From contig JAJLRJ010000008.1 of assembly GCA_024195265.1 (NCBI GenBank), forward strand, positions 5,082,017-5,146,016: a stretch of DNA of 64,000 nt, in the 5' to 3' direction. Each line of letters opens with the position of its first letter. Positions within the stretch are counted from its first letter, which is position 1. This DNA is from Dendrophyllia cribrosa. Its lineage: Eukaryota; Cnidaria; Anthozoa; Scleractinia; Dendrophylliidae. The notes below the pieces were generated by a model. It did not search any database and was not told the DNA's origin. It saw only the letters and a list, made by a program, of their open reading frames with translations. A program made the translations under genes and the position numbers. Below, piece by piece: positions 62,801 through 64,000 of the stretch.

Positions 62801-64000
62801 ATGGCTGAAGGCGGTTTTGATATACCTGGTGATAATGAGAATCCTTGGGTTGACTGGAACATAGACCACGATGATGACGACGACGACGAACAAGAAGTTG
62901 ACACAACAACACCCTTTGAACCAGGCGGTACATCCACCCCATACCATGGCGGTGAACAACATGAAATGAATACGATGCCTACTGAGCAGAGTGGTCTGCC
63001 AAGCACTTCTGACACTGACCCTCTGCTTGCGGGCGATGAGCTAGACCAACGTCTTCAACAAAGACGGCAAAATTCAGCTTGGGACGACCTAACAGAGATG
63101 TACCCAAATGCAAACAAACAAGCCATCGAAACATTTTACGAAACAGATAAAAAAGGAAACCCAAGGCAGTACGTTAAAATTGTTGGTAGGGGAAAAAAGG
63201 CATATCCCCTGTTTACACAAAGTCTTATAACACGGCAACTTAGGGAAAATCCACAGCTTTCACAAGAAATCAAAAGCTATCTTGGAAAGTCAATGCTTGA
63301 TCAGATGCAAGACTTTCAAACAGAACGTGACAAAAATCAACAAGAGCTGCAAGCAAAACAAAAGCAAAAACAACAAATGGAAAAAACGCTTGCTGATGGA
63401 CAAAAACTTCACCGCGACATGGCTGCAATCAGAAATAGAACCAAAGAGGTTGATGACCAGATTCAAGAGATGGAAGATGCACATGGGCCACTGGATACGG
63501 AGGCAATACAAAGACTGAAAAATGAAAAGAGAGCTCTTGAAGTTGAGCATCAAGCTAAACGAAAAGAACTGGACAAGATTCAAAAAGCTGCTCAACAATC
63601 AGAAAAATTACAAGAAGACATCAATAAACTCACGGTAGATAATAATAACATAAACAGGAACATAAACGAACTTAGTGTAAAAATAGACTCCAAAAAGACA
63701 CTTGACGAACTGAAACAACAAAAAGAAGAGCTTGAACAACTAAACGCCGAAGACAGACAAGTGATTGAGGATGAGAACACTTCTCCCTCCGACAGAGCAG
63801 CCGCGGAAGACCGGGTTGCTGAACGTGAAGAAGAGCTGGCAAGAGTCAATACACAAATTGAGGAGAGAGAAAGGGGCATGCCTTTGAGAGAGAGGGTCAG
63901 AGAAATCTTCAAGAAATACGGATGGACACTGCAAGCGATTGTTCTGGCATCTGGCATCACCATTAGCGCTGTTGTACTCGCCACCTTGAACGGCCTGGCA
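62801..64000 (+). CDS. Large coiled-coil protein with TM, runs off the right edge
   Basis: At least 400 codons, open to the last base. An acidic N-terminus (HDDDDDDEQEV) is followed by a globular part (ETDKKGNPRQYVKIVGRGK, AYPLFTQSLITRQL), then about 200 residues of charged heptad-like coiled coil (QKQKQQMEKTLADGQKL, KNEKRALEVEHQAKRKEL, EELEQLNAEDRQVIEDE). A TM helix begins at about residue 375 (LQAIVLASGITISAVVLATL). Not recognised as a named family. Its divergence from the capsid gene and its coiled coil followed by a TM suggest a fibre or envelope/core-spanning structural protein. It is absent from the list of complete ORFs because it has no stop in the window. Confidence 0.75.
   Translation, partial: MAEGGFDIPGDNENPWVDWNIDHDDDDDDEQEVDTTTPFEPGGTSTPYHGGEQHEMNTMPTEQSGLPSTSDTDPLLAGDELDQRLQQRRQNSAWDDLTEMYPNANKQAIETFYETDKKGNPRQYVKIVGRGKKAYPLFTQSLITRQLRENPQLSQEIKSYLGKSMLDQMQDFQTERDKNQQELQAKQKQKQQMEKTLADGQKLHRDMAAIRNRTKEVDDQIQEMEDAHGPLDTEAIQRLKNEKRALEVEHQAKRKELDKIQKAAQQSEKLQEDINKLTVDNNNINRNINELSVKIDSKKTLDELKQQKEELEQLNAEDRQVIEDENTSPSDRAAAEDRVAEREEELARVNTQIEERERGMPLRERVREIFKKYGWTLQAIVLASGITISAVVLATLNGLA

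Larger units (their letters stand above)
50046..64000. mobile_element. Polinton/Maverick-type virus-like element (right end outside window)
   Basis: Polintons are large self-synthesising elements that can encode virus particles. Here a protein-primed family B DNA polymerase, a retroviral-type integrase, an A32-like packaging ATPase and a putative jelly-roll capsid protein lie with a set of small membrane proteins. GC content is visibly higher than in the flanks (about half versus under 40 percent by eye). Genes are tightly packed without introns, and most share a start-site motif. No maturation protease or minor (penton) capsid protein is recognised; they may lie beyond 64000. The left end is not resolved to the base. 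A pogo-type transposon has inserted at 57798-60745. Confidence 0.85.

Noticed and set aside
63290..63984. Minus-strand ORFs of 102 and 130 codons
   Set aside because: Ser/Leu/Phe-rich antisense of the coiled-coil gene running off the right edge.
1..64000. CRISPR arrays, tRNA or rRNA genes
   Set aside because: The tandem arrays seen have no spacer-like unique segments (minisatellites and TIR arrays), and I found no cloverleaf or rRNA core sequence. The genome is eukaryotic in structure.

Overview
The window is animal nuclear DNA from an intron-bearing, AT-rich genome. It is most likely an anthozoan cnidarian such as a stony coral. This rests on GT-AG spliced genes, a first coding exon very like metazoan TRAF6, and a transposon community (THAP and SWIM-YqaJ, IS3EU-like, Penelope-like, Polinton, pogo) that I associate with coral genomes. 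The species assignment is inference. Almost all of the window is mobile DNA, much of it nested, and element ends can often be fixed by target-site duplications (TSDs) or by an empty copy elsewhere in the window.

Layout. 1-12.7 kb: a frameshifted ORF running off the left edge, a 51-bp minisatellite, a direct duplication, and several non-autonomous TIR elements (3012-4128 with TTAA TSD; 6002-6986; 7811-10196 carrying a broken BEN-domain gene; 11371-12179 with TA TSD). 12.8-19.6 kb: an apparently complete two-gene transposon with a THAP + DDE transposase (+) converging on a SWIM-zinc-finger + YqaJ-like nuclease gene (-). 19.87-20.13 kb: first coding exon of a TRAF6-like gene (-), probably the only host gene visible. 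20.3-23.0 kb: an element with about 11-bp TSD, placed just upstream of the TRAF6-like exon. 23-31 kb: nested hairpin MITEs, a broken zinc-finger exon, a truncated Penelope-like element, a long-TIR element and a head-to-head Penelope pair inserted as one unit (12-bp TSD). 31.3-33.9 kb: a TIR element holding a nested 1298-bp element. 34.1-42.5 kb: an 8.4-kb element with a perfect 6-bp TSD, carrying an rve-type transposase (+) and a zinc-ribbon + HECT-like E3 ligase gene (-). 42.6-49.4 kb: a second, five-exon rve transposase whose introns hold three further insertions; a LINE remnant follows.

50.0-64 kb (open at the right edge): a Polinton/Maverick-type virus-like element with protein-primed DNA polymerase B, retroviral-type integrase, packaging ATPase, a putative double-jelly-roll capsid protein, a run of small membrane proteins, and a large coiled-coil/membrane protein cut by the window edge. 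Its genes share a short AT-rich start-site motif. A pogo/Tigger-like transposon (57798-60745) has inserted into one of these motifs and carries its own CENP-B/DDE transposase plus a divergent HIRAN-domain gene.

Several elements pair a transposase with an accessory enzyme or binding protein: a nuclease in the THAP element, a HECT ligase in the 6-bp-TSD element and HIRAN in the pogo element; the BEN element shows only its BEN gene. This accessory-gene pattern and the Polinton structural module are the most interesting content.
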